A stretch of DNA of 62,935 nucleotides from Deltaproteobacteria bacterium (GCA_027858995.1 JAQIBP010000146.1:1-62935), one strand, 5' to 3'; positions 53,396 to 62,628 are shown, counted from the stretch's first letter. Numbers and translations are program-made. Notes: generated by a model not told the origin, from the sequence alone.

Positions 53396-53405
53396 GAAAT
53401 ATTAC
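53377..53405 (+). promoter_or_regulatory. Promoter of the pps/phenol operon
   Basis: TTGACA (53377-53382) and TATTAC (53400-53405) are 17 bases apart. It faces ppsA with a leader of about 145 bases and overlaps the divergent lysR promoter, so only one polymerase could bind at a time. Confidence 0.5.
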
Positions 53406-53558
53406 TGTCTTGTATCATACTTGTCATCTTGGCCTGGTTTGCTTTGTACGTTTGCTGTCTTTATTTTGCTTTGTTTGTGGGTCCCTGGTTGTTTACAGGT
53501 ATGATTTGATGTAATCGGGTCAGGTTTAATACTTTAATTTTTTTTAAGGAGATCAAAA

Positions 53559-55400
53559 ATGGCTGATAACAATTTTCCAAGTCCTCATGAAATCGAAACA
53601 ATTCCAGGAACAGAAGGGTGGGAGAGAATGTACCCTTATCACTATCTTTTTACTACAAAAGATAAGGAGAGAAAAGAGTATGAAGAGAATGCATTCTGGT
53701 TTAATGATGCCCTTCATTATCCTGAACCCATGTATCCATTTGATATGATCTGGGATGAAGCATGGTTCCTTTCCTTATCACAGTTTAATACCAGGATTTT
53801 CATGATACCGCCTGCACTTGGTATTGATCACAGGATAATTAATGGAAATGTTTATATTACTCCGGTTCCTGTAACTGATCCAAATGAAGTTGAAAACAGA
53901 ATTCCTCTATTCATGGAAAGAGCAGGATATTATTATGAAAACTGGGATAAACTCCATGATCAGTGGGAAGGCAAGATGAAAGGTATTATTTCTGATCTGG
54001 ACAGTCTTGAAATTGGTCCTCTGCCTGAAATGGAAGATATTTCCATTGTCAAAAACGGGCTTGGAACTTCAAGTGGTTATGAACTGCTTAAAAATTATGA
54101 CAAATTAATTGATCTTGGTATCCGCTGCTGGCAGTATCATTTTGAGTTTCTGAATCTTGGATATGCATCCTATGTGACATTTGTTGATTTCTGTACAAAA
54201 GCATTCCCTGATATTCCACTCCAGAAAATCACCCAGATGGTGGCAGGAATTGATGTTATTATATATAAGCCGGATGATGAATTAAAAAAACTTGCAAAAC
54301 TTGCCATTGAACTTGGCATTGATTCACAGCTTGGGGATGATTCCAAGGATGTTGAAGATGTAATCAAGGAGTTTAAAGGTTCTGAAAACGGTAAAAAATG
54401 GGTAGAAGCCTGGGATGGCGCAAAATATCCATGGTTTTATATTTCAACTGGTACAGGGTGGTATCATCAGGATGTCTCCTGGAATGATAACCTTAATATT
54501 CCTTTAAGTGCAATAAGAATCTATGTTGAAAAACTCAACGAAGGAAAATCCATTGACAGACCAGTTGAAGATATAAAAGCTAAGCGTAAAAAACTTATTA
54601 GCGAGTATCGAAACCTTTTAAAAACAGATGAAGACAAACAGACTTTTGACCAGCTTCATGGTACATCAGAGCTTGTGTTCCCATATGTTGAAAATCATTT
54701 GTTTTATGTTGAACACTGGTTTCATTCAATATTCTGGAACAAGATGAGAAATGTCGGTTCCATTATGGCAGAGCATAAATTCATAAAAGATACAGAGGAT
54801 ATCTGGTATCTCTCTCGCAGTGAAATAAAAGAAGCTTTATGGGATCTTGTAACCTCATGGGCTACGGGAACAAAGGGTTATGGCCCTCTGCACTGGCCTG
54901 AAGAGATAGAGTGGAGAAAAGGTGTTTACCAGAAATTTAAAGAAAATCGCCCTGTACCTGCAGTTGGAACACCGCCTGAAGTTATTGCAGAACCTTTTAC
55001 TATTGTTCTCTGGGGTATTACCAATGACAGCATGGCAGCATGGGCAAAATTAAAAGAGATTGGTGATCCAGACAAAGTAAATGAGATGGAAGGATTTGCA
55101 GGCTCTCCAGGAATTGTTGAAGGTATTGCACGGGTTTGCAGGTCAGTTGAAGATGTTACACAACTAAAGGAAGGTGAAATCCTTGTGGCACCGACAACTT
55201 CACCATCATGGGCCCCGGCATTCCAGAAAATCAAAGCAGTTGTAACAGATGTTGGCGGAATCATGTGTCATGCAGCAATTGTCTGTCGTGAATATGGCAT
55301 GCCTGCAGTTGTTGGAACAGGACAGGGAACTGCGATAATAAAGTCTGGTATGAAAATAAAAGTTAATGGCGATACCGGTAAAATCAATATCGAAAGGTAA
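53559..55400 (+). CDS. ppsA: Phenylphosphate synthase subunit PpsA-like (PEP-synthase-type phosphohistidine subunit)
   Basis: A 613-residue protein whose C-terminal part is the PEP-utilising enzyme mobile domain: FAGSPGIVEGIARV (about 505-518) and VGGIMCHAAIVCREYG with the phospho-accepting H571. The N-terminal part is the substrate-binding region of phenylphosphate synthase rather than a PEP-synthase barrel. In Thauera the histidine is phosphorylated and passes the phosphate to phenol (known). The neighbours ppsB, ubiD and ppsC fit this role. The start follows TAAGGAGATC. It may act on phenol or a related phenol. Confidence 0.85.
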   Translation: MADNNFPSPHEIETIPGTEGWERMYPYHYLFTTKDKERKEYEENAFWFNDALHYPEPMYPFDMIWDEAWFLSLSQFNTRIFMIPPALGIDHRIINGNVYITPVPVTDPNEVENRIPLFMERAGYYYENWDKLHDQWEGKMKGIISDLDSLEIGPLPEMEDISIVKNGLGTSSGYELLKNYDKLIDLGIRCWQYHFEFLNLGYASYVTFVDFCTKAFPDIPLQKITQMVAGIDVIIYKPDDELKKLAKLAIELGIDSQLGDDSKDVEDVIKEFKGSENGKKWVEAWDGAKYPWFYISTGTGWYHQDVSWNDNLNIPLSAIRIYVEKLNEGKSIDRPVEDIKAKRKKLISEYRNLLKTDEDKQTFDQLHGTSELVFPYVENHLFYVEHWFHSIFWNKMRNVGSIMAEHKFIKDTEDIWYLSRSEIKEALWDLVTSWATGTKGYGPLHWPEEIEWRKGVYQKFKENRPVPAVGTPPEVIAEPFTIVLWGITNDSMAAWAKLKEIGDPDKVNEMEGFAGSPGIVEGIARVCRSVEDVTQLKEGEILVAPTTSPSWAPAFQKIKAVVTDVGGIMCHAAIVCREYGMPAVVGTGQGTAIIKSGMKIKVNGDTGKINIER

Positions 55401-55410
55401 ATAAAGTATC

Positions 55411-56493
55411 ATGGAATCAAGACAAGACTATGTTCTCTGGTTTGAAGAGTGTGATCTTCAATCCATTCCCCTTGTCGGTGGTAAAAATGCCAGCCTTGGC
55501 GAATTACTCAAGGCTGGCATCCCTGTCCCCCCGGGTTATGCCGTCTCCACTAAGGCATACAGTCTGTTTTTGGAACAGGGAAAAATTAAAAAAAAGATAT
55601 TTGATGCTTTGAAAAGCGTCACAACCGATGATGTGGCATCTGGAGAAAAAGCAAGTAAAAAAATCCGGGCAATCATTGAAAACACATCAATGGGTTATGA
55701 GTTGCAGGATTATATAGGAGAATTTTACAGAAGACTTTCTAAAAAAAGTAATGTTCCGGCAGTACCTGTGGCTGTCAGATCAAGTGCAACAGCTGAGGAT
55801 CTTCCAGGAGCAAGTTTTGCAGGCCAGCAGGATACTTTTTTATGGATAAGGGGAGTAGATGATATTTTCAAGCATGTAAAAAAATGCTGGTCAAGTCTTT
55901 TTACCTCCCGGGCAATCTATTATAGAACAAAAATGGGTTTTGACCACGAGCAGGTGGAGATTTCCGTTGGTATCCAGAAAATGGCAAATGCATGGACAGC
56001 AGGTGTAATGTTTACATTAAATCCTGCCACAGGTGATTCATCTGCCATTGCAATTGATGCCAACTGGGGATTTGGCGAAAGCGTTGTCAGCGGTGAATGC
56101 ACTCCGGATAATTTTATTATAAATAAGATTACCGATGAAATTATTAAAAAAACAGTTTCCCATAAAACCATTTTATACACAAGGGATCCTGAAACTCACA
56201 GCGTTATAAAACAGGATGTCCCAGAGGAGAGAACAGATACCCAGTGTGTAGTGGATAAAGATGCAATTGAACTTGCCAGAATAGGAAAGCAAATTGAAAA
56301 ACATTATGGCAAGGCAATGGATATTGAGTGGGCCATTGACAAAGACACACCAGGCAAGGCAAAGATCATGATTCTGCAGAGCCGGCCTGAAACTGTATGG
56401 AGTGATAAAAAGGTGGAACCTGTTATGAAGGTAAGATCATCTGCTCTTGCGCATATTTGTGCAGGGCTGGTAGCAGGCAAAAAAGTTAATTAG
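55411..56493 (+). CDS. ppsB: Phenylphosphate synthase subunit PpsB-like (ATP-binding, pyruvate-phosphate dikinase N-domain)
   Basis: A 360-residue ATP-grasp protein matching the N-terminal domain of PEP synthase: VGGKNASLGELLKAGIPVPPGYA (22-44), AVRSSATAEDLPGASFAGQQDT and ANWGFGESVVSGE, ending at ILQSRPETVW. It transfers phosphate from ATP to the PpsA histidine. It starts 10 bases after ppsA. The full PEP-synthase chain is thus split into two genes, as known for Thauera aromatica. Confidence 0.88.
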   Translation: MESRQDYVLWFEECDLQSIPLVGGKNASLGELLKAGIPVPPGYAVSTKAYSLFLEQGKIKKKIFDALKSVTTDDVASGEKASKKIRAIIENTSMGYELQDYIGEFYRRLSKKSNVPAVPVAVRSSATAEDLPGASFAGQQDTFLWIRGVDDIFKHVKKCWSSLFTSRAIYYRTKMGFDHEQVEISVGIQKMANAWTAGVMFTLNPATGDSSAIAIDANWGFGESVVSGECTPDNFIINKITDEIIKKTVSHKTILYTRDPETHSVIKQDVPEERTDTQCVVDKDAIELARIGKQIEKHYGKAMDIEWAIDKDTPGKAKIMILQSRPETVWSDKKVEPVMKVRSSALAHICAGLVAGKKVN

Positions 56494-56510
56494 TATTTGA
56501 ATGGAACTCA

Positions 56511-56640
56511 CCCATCTGATTTGTTACTGCAGAATTATGCAATCATCATGTACTAATGTACACTTTGGTTACAAAATGTAAGCAAGCGCATCTCTTAGAG
56601 CCCCTTGCGCCTTGTAAATGGGCAGGTTTACATCCAAATT
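56511..56640 (+). repeat. Intergenic repeat, copy 1 (between ppsB and ubiD)
   Basis: About 130 bases closely resemble 58153-58303 in the same order. Shared blocks include CCCATCT, CATGTACT, GTACACT, GCGCATCTCTT, TTGCGCCTTGTA and CATCCAAATT. It contains an internal GTACT/AGTAC-type palindrome. It is non-coding and lies immediately before the ubiD leader. Confidence 0.7.
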
Positions 56641-56725
56641 CAGGTTTGAGGTAAGACAATATTTTATATAGGTAAATGCCTTTAAAGATTTAATATTATA
56701 ATTTTAAAAAAAAGGAGAGAGTTTT

Positions 56726-58132
56726 ATGAAAGACATGAGAGATTTTATTGCTTTATGTGAAGAAAAAGGACTTTTAAAGCGGATTACAGCTGAGGTTGAC
56801 GCCCACCTGGAATTATCACATATTGCTAAATTAAACGAAGAAGATCAAGGTCCTGCTTTACTTTTTGAAAATATTAAAGGATATGACACACCTGTTATTA
56901 CAAGTGCTGCTACTACAGTTGAAAGACTGGCACTTATCATGGATGAACCTTTAGATTCAAGCCTTTTTGATCTTTATGATGCATGGGCTACAAAAGCAAA
57001 AAATCCCATCCCGCCAAAATATGTCGAAAAATCCGAAGCACCATGTAAAGAAAATATCATGATGGGTGATGATGTGGATCTGTATAAATTCCCTGTTCCC
57101 CACTACTATCCTCTTGATGGTGGTCAGTATTATGGAACTGCACATTTTATTATTACCAAAGATCCTGATTCTGGATGGGTAAACCTTGGAACCTATAGAA
57201 GTCAGCTCCTTGGAAAAGATAAAATTGGTACCCAGTTTATTAAAGGTAAACATGCTGATATCATGCTCAAAAAGTATCAGAAATTGGGAGAACCCATGCC
57301 GGTTGCTTCCATTTCCGGTTGTGATCCCATCCTTTTTATCCTTGGTGCAGCAAGAGTTGGTGCATTTACAAGTGAATATGATGTTGCCGGCGCCTTCAGA
57401 GGCGAAGCTGTCGAAGTGGTAAAAGGTGAGGTGGTTGATCTTCCTATCCCAGCCCATGCAGAAATTGTTGTGGAAGGATATGTTGATGCGGAAGCCTTTA
57501 TGGAAGAAGGCCCTTTTGGCGAATATACTGGTTACTACTCCGGAGTTGGAACAGACCCCAGAAACTTTATTGATGTAAAATGCGTTACATATAGAAACAA
57601 TGCAATCCACTGGGGCACAACTGTTGGCCGTGCGGTTACCGATTCCCATATGGTTATGGCATTATCCTATGGTGCAACACTGTGGCAGCAGCTCAATGAA
57701 ATGAATATTCCAGGGCTTAAATCATGCTATTGTCCACCTGAGGGAGCAGGACGTTTCCTTGCTATTATCTCCATGACACAGATGTATCCAGGTCATGTGG
57801 ACCAGGTACTGACAGCAGCCATTTCTACTGAAATGGGAGCCTATGGTCTTAAGACAGTAATTGTTGTGGATGATGATATTGATCCATGGGATATCCCCAG
57901 GGTTATGTATGCCTTGAGTTTCAGATTCCAGCCTAACAGATCCCAGGTTATCAAGAGAGGACGCTCCACTCCACTTGATCCTTCACTGCCAATTGATGCA
58001 AGATGGATTACAGGAAGACTTCTCATGGATTGTACCATTCCCTATGAATGGGAGCACAAACCTATCCCAATCGAACTTGATCCTGATGTGGTTAAAAAGG
58101 TTAAAGCACGCTGGTCTGAACTTGGATTATAG
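56726..58132 (+). CDS. UbiD-family carboxylase/decarboxylase, likely phenylphosphate carboxylase
   Basis: A 468-residue prFMN-dependent enzyme. The active-site loop EEGPFGEYTGYYSG (near residue 258) and the N-terminal ALLFENIKGYDTPV are complete. It lies between the phenylphosphate synthase genes and the ligase, so carboxylation of phenylphosphate to 4-hydroxybenzoate is the likely reaction. The Thauera enzyme has two UbiD subunits plus two small ones; here only one UbiD is found and no gamma/delta genes are seen up to the window end. A decarboxylase role on another phenol cannot be excluded. The start follows AAAAGGAGAG. Confidence 0.82.
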   Translation: MKDMRDFIALCEEKGLLKRITAEVDAHLELSHIAKLNEEDQGPALLFENIKGYDTPVITSAATTVERLALIMDEPLDSSLFDLYDAWATKAKNPIPPKYVEKSEAPCKENIMMGDDVDLYKFPVPHYYPLDGGQYYGTAHFIITKDPDSGWVNLGTYRSQLLGKDKIGTQFIKGKHADIMLKKYQKLGEPMPVASISGCDPILFILGAARVGAFTSEYDVAGAFRGEAVEVVKGEVVDLPIPAHAEIVVEGYVDAEAFMEEGPFGEYTGYYSGVGTDPRNFIDVKCVTYRNNAIHWGTTVGRAVTDSHMVMALSYGATLWQQLNEMNIPGLKSCYCPPEGAGRFLAIISMTQMYPGHVDQVLTAAISTEMGAYGLKTVIVVDDDIDPWDIPRVMYALSFRFQPNRSQVIKRGRSTPLDPSLPIDARWITGRLLMDCTIPYEWEHKPIPIELDPDVVKKVKARWSELGL

Positions 58133-58152
58133 AAATTTGAACAGAAACTTAA

Positions 58153-58303
58153 CCCATCTACTTCGTTGCTGCAAAAGTTTGCAATCCTCATGTACTACAG
58201 TACACTCCGGTTGCAAACTTGTATGCATGCGCATCTCTTCGAGCCTTGCGCCTTGTATATGGGCAAGTTTTGAGCAGAGCTCCTCAGCGAGCCCATCCAA
58301 ATT
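58153..58303 (+). repeat. Intergenic repeat, copy 2 (between ubiD and the CoA ligase)
   Basis: This copy shares the blocks listed for copy 1 but carries an extra stretch of about 20 bases near its right end. The core CATGTACTACAGTACACTC has a better palindrome (GTACT/AGTAC). Both copies lie downstream of a stop and before an RBS, so a shared element rather than coding sequence is likely. Confidence 0.7.
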
Positions 58304-58329
58304 TTGAAAAAATAGTGAAAGGATAAATT

Positions 58330-59985
58330 GTGAAACCAATTCGATATACAAAAGAGATGACAGATGAATTTCTCAATGATGGATTCTGGACTAAGGAGAC
58401 ATTCTATGATTTCTGGGCAAAAAATGCAAAAGAGATACCTGACCAGGAAGCCCTTGTTGATTCAAAATACAGGTTGACCTGGAAAAAGGCTGTAGAACTT
58501 GTGGATGCCATGGCAATATCATGGGTTGAAATGGGATTGGAACAACATTCCAGAGTGATAATCCAATCCCCAAACAGTGTTTATGGCTTTCTTGCAAGAA
58601 TTGCATGTGAAAGGGCTGGTTTGATCTCTCTTACTGTCTATCCCTATCTGAGGAAAAAAGAGCTTACTTATATGGTGGACAGAACAAAAGCTTCTGCTGT
58701 AATAATTCTTCATACCTATAATAAATTTAATTATCTTGAAATGTATGCAGATCTTCAAAAAGAGTTTACTCACTTAAAAAATATTTTTCTTTTTGATAAT
58801 GAAGTTCCCGCTGGTGCACCTGAAGGCACTCTCTCTTTGACTTCCATGGTTGAAAAAAGAGTTAAATCCCCTGTTGAGAAATCTGCTCTTGAAGCAAGAA
58901 GATTTGATCCTGTGGAAAATATTGCAATACTTACAACAACTTCAGGAACAACCGGTATTCCAAAGCTTGTAGAATGGCCGCCTGCATCAAGAATTTGTAC
59001 TTCAAAGGGCAGGGTGGATATCTGGGGACTTAATAAAGATGATATCACAATGGCAATTGCTCCCCATGCAGGAGGTGCAGCAGGAACCTTGACATATTTT
59101 GCAGCCCCCATTGCTGGAGCTAAAACTGTAATGCTTGAAGAGTTTTCACCTGATGCTGCACTTGCCCTCATTGAAAAAGAGAAAGCAACTGCCATTGGTG
59201 TTGTACCAACCCATCTTATCAGAATGCTGGAAGCTGATGTATCAAAATATGATTTAACCTCTTTGAGATTTATCAGATCTGCCGGCGGTTATCTTGCTCC
59301 GCAGGTTGCTGAAGAAGCGGAAGTTGCTTTTGGAGCTTCCATTACAAGTGATCTTGGCACCCAGGATATGGGTTCAGTATCCGGCTGCAGGGTTGAAGAC
59401 TCCAAAGATTTAAGAAGACGTACTGTGGGCAGAATGCTGCCTGGCAATAAAGTCAGGCTTGCTGACAAGGAAAACAAGGAAAAAACTGTTCCTGACGGTG
59501 AACCGGGAATTCTATATTTCAGGGGGCCACATGCTCCTGCAGGGTATTACAGGGATGAAGAGTTGACATCTACGGTTTTTGACAAGGACGGCTGGACAAC
59601 CACAGAAGATATTGTCAAATTTGACCAGGGGTGCCTGTGGATTCTTGGACGTGCCAAAGATATGATTATCCGCGGTGGCCAGAATATTTATCCTGCTGAA
59701 GTGGAAGGTTTGTTAAATGATCATCCTTCTGTGGCATCTGTGGCAATTGTCGGGTATCCTGACAGAGAAATGGGTGAAAAGTGTGCTGCCTATGTTATTC
59801 CCAAAGCTGGAGCAAAGTTTGATTTTAAAATCATGGTTGATCATCTGAAATCCAAGGATATTGCCATGTTTAAACTTCCTGAACACCTTGAAGTTGTAGA
59901 TGAATTTCCATCGGTTGGTGATTCTGGTAAAATTAACAAGGAAACCTTAAAAAAAGATATCCGTGCAAGACTTGGTATTGATTGA
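58330..59985 (+). CDS. AMP-forming aryl-CoA ligase, probable 4-hydroxybenzoate-CoA ligase
   Basis: A 551-residue ANL-superfamily ligase. Motifs: TTTSGTTGIPKLVEW (A3, near 200), GGYLAPQVAEEAEVAFGA (A4-A5), DGWTTTEDIVKFD (A7) and the C-terminal hinge GRAKDMIIRGGQNIYPAEVE with catalytic lysine in GKINKETL. Such enzymes make aryl-CoA from an aromatic acid with ATP and CoA. In this cluster the substrate would be 4-hydroxybenzoate made by the carboxylase. The GTG start is preceded by GAAAGGATAAATT. Confidence 0.85.
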   Translation: MKPIRYTKEMTDEFLNDGFWTKETFYDFWAKNAKEIPDQEALVDSKYRLTWKKAVELVDAMAISWVEMGLEQHSRVIIQSPNSVYGFLARIACERAGLISLTVYPYLRKKELTYMVDRTKASAVIILHTYNKFNYLEMYADLQKEFTHLKNIFLFDNEVPAGAPEGTLSLTSMVEKRVKSPVEKSALEARRFDPVENIAILTTTSGTTGIPKLVEWPPASRICTSKGRVDIWGLNKDDITMAIAPHAGGAAGTLTYFAAPIAGAKTVMLEEFSPDAALALIEKEKATAIGVVPTHLIRMLEADVSKYDLTSLRFIRSAGGYLAPQVAEEAEVAFGASITSDLGTQDMGSVSGCRVEDSKDLRRRTVGRMLPGNKVRLADKENKEKTVPDGEPGILYFRGPHAPAGYYRDEELTSTVFDKDGWTTTEDIVKFDQGCLWILGRAKDMIIRGGQNIYPAEVEGLLNDHPSVASVAIVGYPDREMGEKCAAYVIPKAGAKFDFKIMVDHLKSKDIAMFKLPEHLEVVDEFPSVGDSGKINKETLKKDIRARLGID

Positions 59986-59998
59986 AGGTTAAAAACAT

Positions 59999-61216
59999 AT
60001 GGCAAATTCTAATACTGTATTGATAATATCAACCCTTGATACAAAAAGGGAAGAGACAAGATATTTAAAGTACAAGTTTAAAGAGATTGATGTCTTACCG
60101 CTCTTGATGGATCTTTCCATGCGAGGCAAAGAGAAATCAAGGGCGGAACTCACTCCGTCTCAGGTGGCATCGGCAGGTGGTTCAACAATAGAAGAGATCA
60201 ATAAGTCCAAGGAACGCTCCACCATAACCAATATTATTATTGAAGGAGCAACCAAGATAGCAAAGGATTTATATGAAGCAGGAAAAATTGACGGCATCAT
60301 GGCTCTGGGAGGTTCCACCGGTTCTTTAATGGCAACAGATGTAATGAGAGCATTACCCTTTGGCATCCCAAAACTGATGATATCTTCCACTGCAGCTCTG
60401 CCCGGGCTTTCAACAAAATATATTGGTACAAGCGATATTTTATTGTTTCACTCGGTAATTGAGATATCAGGTGTTACTGATATGCTTTCCAATGTCATGG
60501 ACAGGGCATGCTATGCCATGAAGGGGATGATTAAGTATGTTAATAATCCTTTAAGTATAAAATCCAGGAAAACCATTGCCATGACAATGCTTGGACCCTG
60601 TGAACAGTGTGCAAGTTCGGTCAGGGCCGCTCTTGAGAAAGAGGGTTTTCAGGTAATAGGGTTTTCTGCAGCTGGTGTTGGGGACAAGGCAATGGAGGAG
60701 ATGATTGCTCAAGGTTTTTTCCATGGTGTTATTGATCTGGCTCCAGGTGGTGTGGGAGAACACTATTTTGGGTATATGCGTGATGGTGGACCCAATAGGC
60801 TGGAATCTGCCGGCAAGAGAGGAATCCCCCAGATTGTTTCCACCTGTTCGGTCAACCATATGACTCCGTCAAGATCAAAATACAAAAAAGAGTTTTATGA
60901 AAGACGTAAATATGATCTTGATAAATTCCGTACATGGCTTCGCCTTTCAACTGATGAACTACAGCTTGTGGCAAAAGAGTTTGCAAGAAAACTCAATAGC
61001 TCACAGGCTCCTGTAAAAGTAATTGTTCCATTGCAGGGGTGGTCTTCCGTGGACTACAAGGGTAATCCAACCTATGATCCCAAAGAAGATCAGGTCTTTG
61101 TTGAAATTTTAAGAAATGAACTTGATCCCAAGGTTGAAATTATTGAAATTGATGCCAATATGGAAGATCAGGTTTTCAGCCGGGAGATTATTAAGTCAGC
61201 TTTGGAACTTTTTTAA
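59999..61216 (+). CDS. Tm-1-like ATP-binding domain protein (UPF0261)
   Basis: A 405-residue protein of the Tm-1-like family. The N-terminal ATP-binding Rossmann-like part starts LIISTLDTKREETRYLK, followed by MALGGSTGSLMATDVMRALPFGIPKLMISS. The C-terminal TIM-barrel-like half contains LMVDLAPGG-type segments (here GVIDLAPGGVGEHY) and SVNHMTPSRS. In plants the Tm-1 domain protein blocks a viral replicase; bacterial members have no proven role. It starts 13 bases after the ligase and ends 16 before ppsC, so it is in the operon. Confidence 0.82.
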   Translation: MANSNTVLIISTLDTKREETRYLKYKFKEIDVLPLLMDLSMRGKEKSRAELTPSQVASAGGSTIEEINKSKERSTITNIIIEGATKIAKDLYEAGKIDGIMALGGSTGSLMATDVMRALPFGIPKLMISSTAALPGLSTKYIGTSDILLFHSVIEISGVTDMLSNVMDRACYAMKGMIKYVNNPLSIKSRKTIAMTMLGPCEQCASSVRAALEKEGFQVIGFSAAGVGDKAMEEMIAQGFFHGVIDLAPGGVGEHYFGYMRDGGPNRLESAGKRGIPQIVSTCSVNHMTPSRSKYKKEFYERRKYDLDKFRTWLRLSTDELQLVAKEFARKLNSSQAPVKVIVPLQGWSSVDYKGNPTYDPKEDQVFVEILRNELDPKVEIIEIDANMEDQVFSREIIKSALELF

Positions 61217-61232
61217 ATATTGGAGAGATAAA

Positions 61233-61862
61233 ATGATTGTTAAACACTGGATGTCAAAAAATCCTGATACTGTTTCAAGTGATCTTCTTGCAAAAGATGC
61301 CATTGAGTTATTTGAAGAGAAAAGAGTGCCTTTCATGTCTGTTGTGGATAATGGCAGGTTCAGAGGGCTTATTGCAAGAAGAGATTTAAGGGAAGTTGCT
61401 TCCTGGACTTTTGCAGCCCAGGATATTTATGAAACTCAATATTTTAATGAGAGATTAAAAGTAAAAGATATAATGGTAAGAAAACCTGTAACCCTTAATA
61501 TTGATGATACAGTTGACACTGCACTTGAAAAAGGCAAGGAGTTTGGCAGAAGTTTTCTGCCTGTCATGGATGGAGGCAAACTTGTGGGAACTCTTTCCAA
61601 CCGTGATTTTTCCTATGCATTAAAACAGCTTCTTGGAAGAGATGAGGGCCTGCATGGTATCTGCGTTGAAATAAACGGTGATAACAAGGTTACCATAAAA
61701 AAGGTATTGGAAGAAATTTTTGATCAAGGATTTCAGATCCAGGGGGTTTTCACCTTAAAAGATCCTGATACAAAGACAAAAAGACTTACAATCAGGGTAG
61801 AAGAAAAATATTTAAAACAGATTACCTCTTTGATTGACCAAAAGGGTTATAAATTGATATAA
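61233..61862 (+). CDS. ppsC: Phenylphosphate synthase subunit PpsC-like (CBS pair, ACT-like C-terminus)
   Basis: A 209-residue protein. The first CBS domain begins HWMSKNPDTVSSDLLAKDAIELFEEKRVPFMSVVD, and the second VKDIMVRKPVTLNIDDTVDTALEK; the last 65 residues (GICVEINGDNKVTIKKVLEEIFDQGFQIQGVF) look like an ACT fold. In Thauera the third subunit, a CBS protein of about 24 kDa, stimulates phenylphosphate synthase (known). The ATG at 61233 has GGAGAGATAAA before it; a longer frame extends upstream through the end of the Tm-1-like gene but has no RBS. Confidence 0.8.
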   Translation: MIVKHWMSKNPDTVSSDLLAKDAIELFEEKRVPFMSVVDNGRFRGLIARRDLREVASWTFAAQDIYETQYFNERLKVKDIMVRKPVTLNIDDTVDTALEKGKEFGRSFLPVMDGGKLVGTLSNRDFSYALKQLLGRDEGLHGICVEINGDNKVTIKKVLEEIFDQGFQIQGVFTLKDPDTKTKRLTIRVEEKYLKQITSLIDQKGYKLI

Positions 61863-61978
61863 GTGATAAAATATTAACAAGAGTAATACATTTATATTCC
61901 AGACTTTTACAAAATATCAGCCAGGCAGCTTTACTTGTCAGGTATTAAAATATGGCAAAAAAATTTAAGGAGTAATTT

Positions 61979-62602
61979 ATGCAGAAGCGATTAATTATAG
62001 GAATTGCAGGGGCAAGTGGAGTGATATACGGTGTAAGAATGCTTGAAGTCCTTAAAAATAAAGGCATTGAAACACATCTTATTATTTCCGATGCAGGAAA
62101 ACTCAATATCAGGATAGAGACTGATTATGATGTTGATGAAGTCCTTGCCATGGCTGATGTTACATATAATAATAAGGATATTGCAGCATCTGTTGCAAGT
62201 GGTTCTTTTTTGACCATGGGTATGGTTGTCGCTCCCTGTACTGTAAAAACTCTTTCTGGAATTGCAAATTCATTTAATGACAATTTATTGATAAGAGCAG
62301 CTGATGTTCAACTGAAAGAAAAACGTAAGCTGGCATTGCTGTTTCGCGAAACTCCTTTGCATCAGGGACATTTAAGACTGTTATCCCAGGCAGCTGAAAT
62401 GGGTGCGCATATAATTCCACCTGTGCCGGCTTTTTATCATCATCCCAAAACCATTGATGATATAATTAATCAATCCGTGGGTAAGGTATTGGATTACATT
62501 GGGATAGAACATGACCTGTTTAAACGTTGGGATAATTCTCAATTAGACAAGCTTATGAATAAATCAAAAACTTCCAAGGAAAAACTGACAGCAGTCAAAT
62601 AG
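61979..62602 (+). CDS. ubiX: UbiX-type flavin prenyltransferase
   Basis: A 207-residue flavodoxin-like protein. GIAGASGVIYGVRMLEVL binds FMN and ASGSFLTMGMVVAPCTVKTLSGIANSFNDNLLIRAADV is the family signature. UbiX prenylates FMN with dimethylallyl phosphate to make the cofactor of UbiD enzymes. It could serve both the cluster UbiD and the menaquinone UbiD. It follows ppsC after 116 bases, with TTTAAGGAG before its ATG. Confidence 0.9.
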   Translation: MQKRLIIGIAGASGVIYGVRMLEVLKNKGIETHLIISDAGKLNIRIETDYDVDEVLAMADVTYNNKDIAASVASGSFLTMGMVVAPCTVKTLSGIANSFNDNLLIRAADVQLKEKRKLALLFRETPLHQGHLRLLSQAAEMGAHIIPPVPAFYHHPKTIDDIINQSVGKVLDYIGIEHDLFKRWDNSQLDKLMNKSKTSKEKLTAVK

Positions 62603-62628
62603 ATTATTGAATATTTGATTTTATCACA

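Noticed and set aside
53436-53455. Possible sigma-54 promoter before ppsA (GG...GC)
   Set aside because: The spacing between GG and GC is eight bases instead of ten, and a sigma-70-like promoter fits better.
56957-57649. 230-codon minus-strand frame opposite the UbiD gene
   Set aside because: Cys- and Phe-rich nonsense composition antisense to a conserved gene.
61116-61232. N-terminal extension of PpsC overlapping the Tm-1-like gene
   Set aside because: No RBS at the upstream ATG; GGAGAG precedes the ATG at 61233, which gives the family-typical start.
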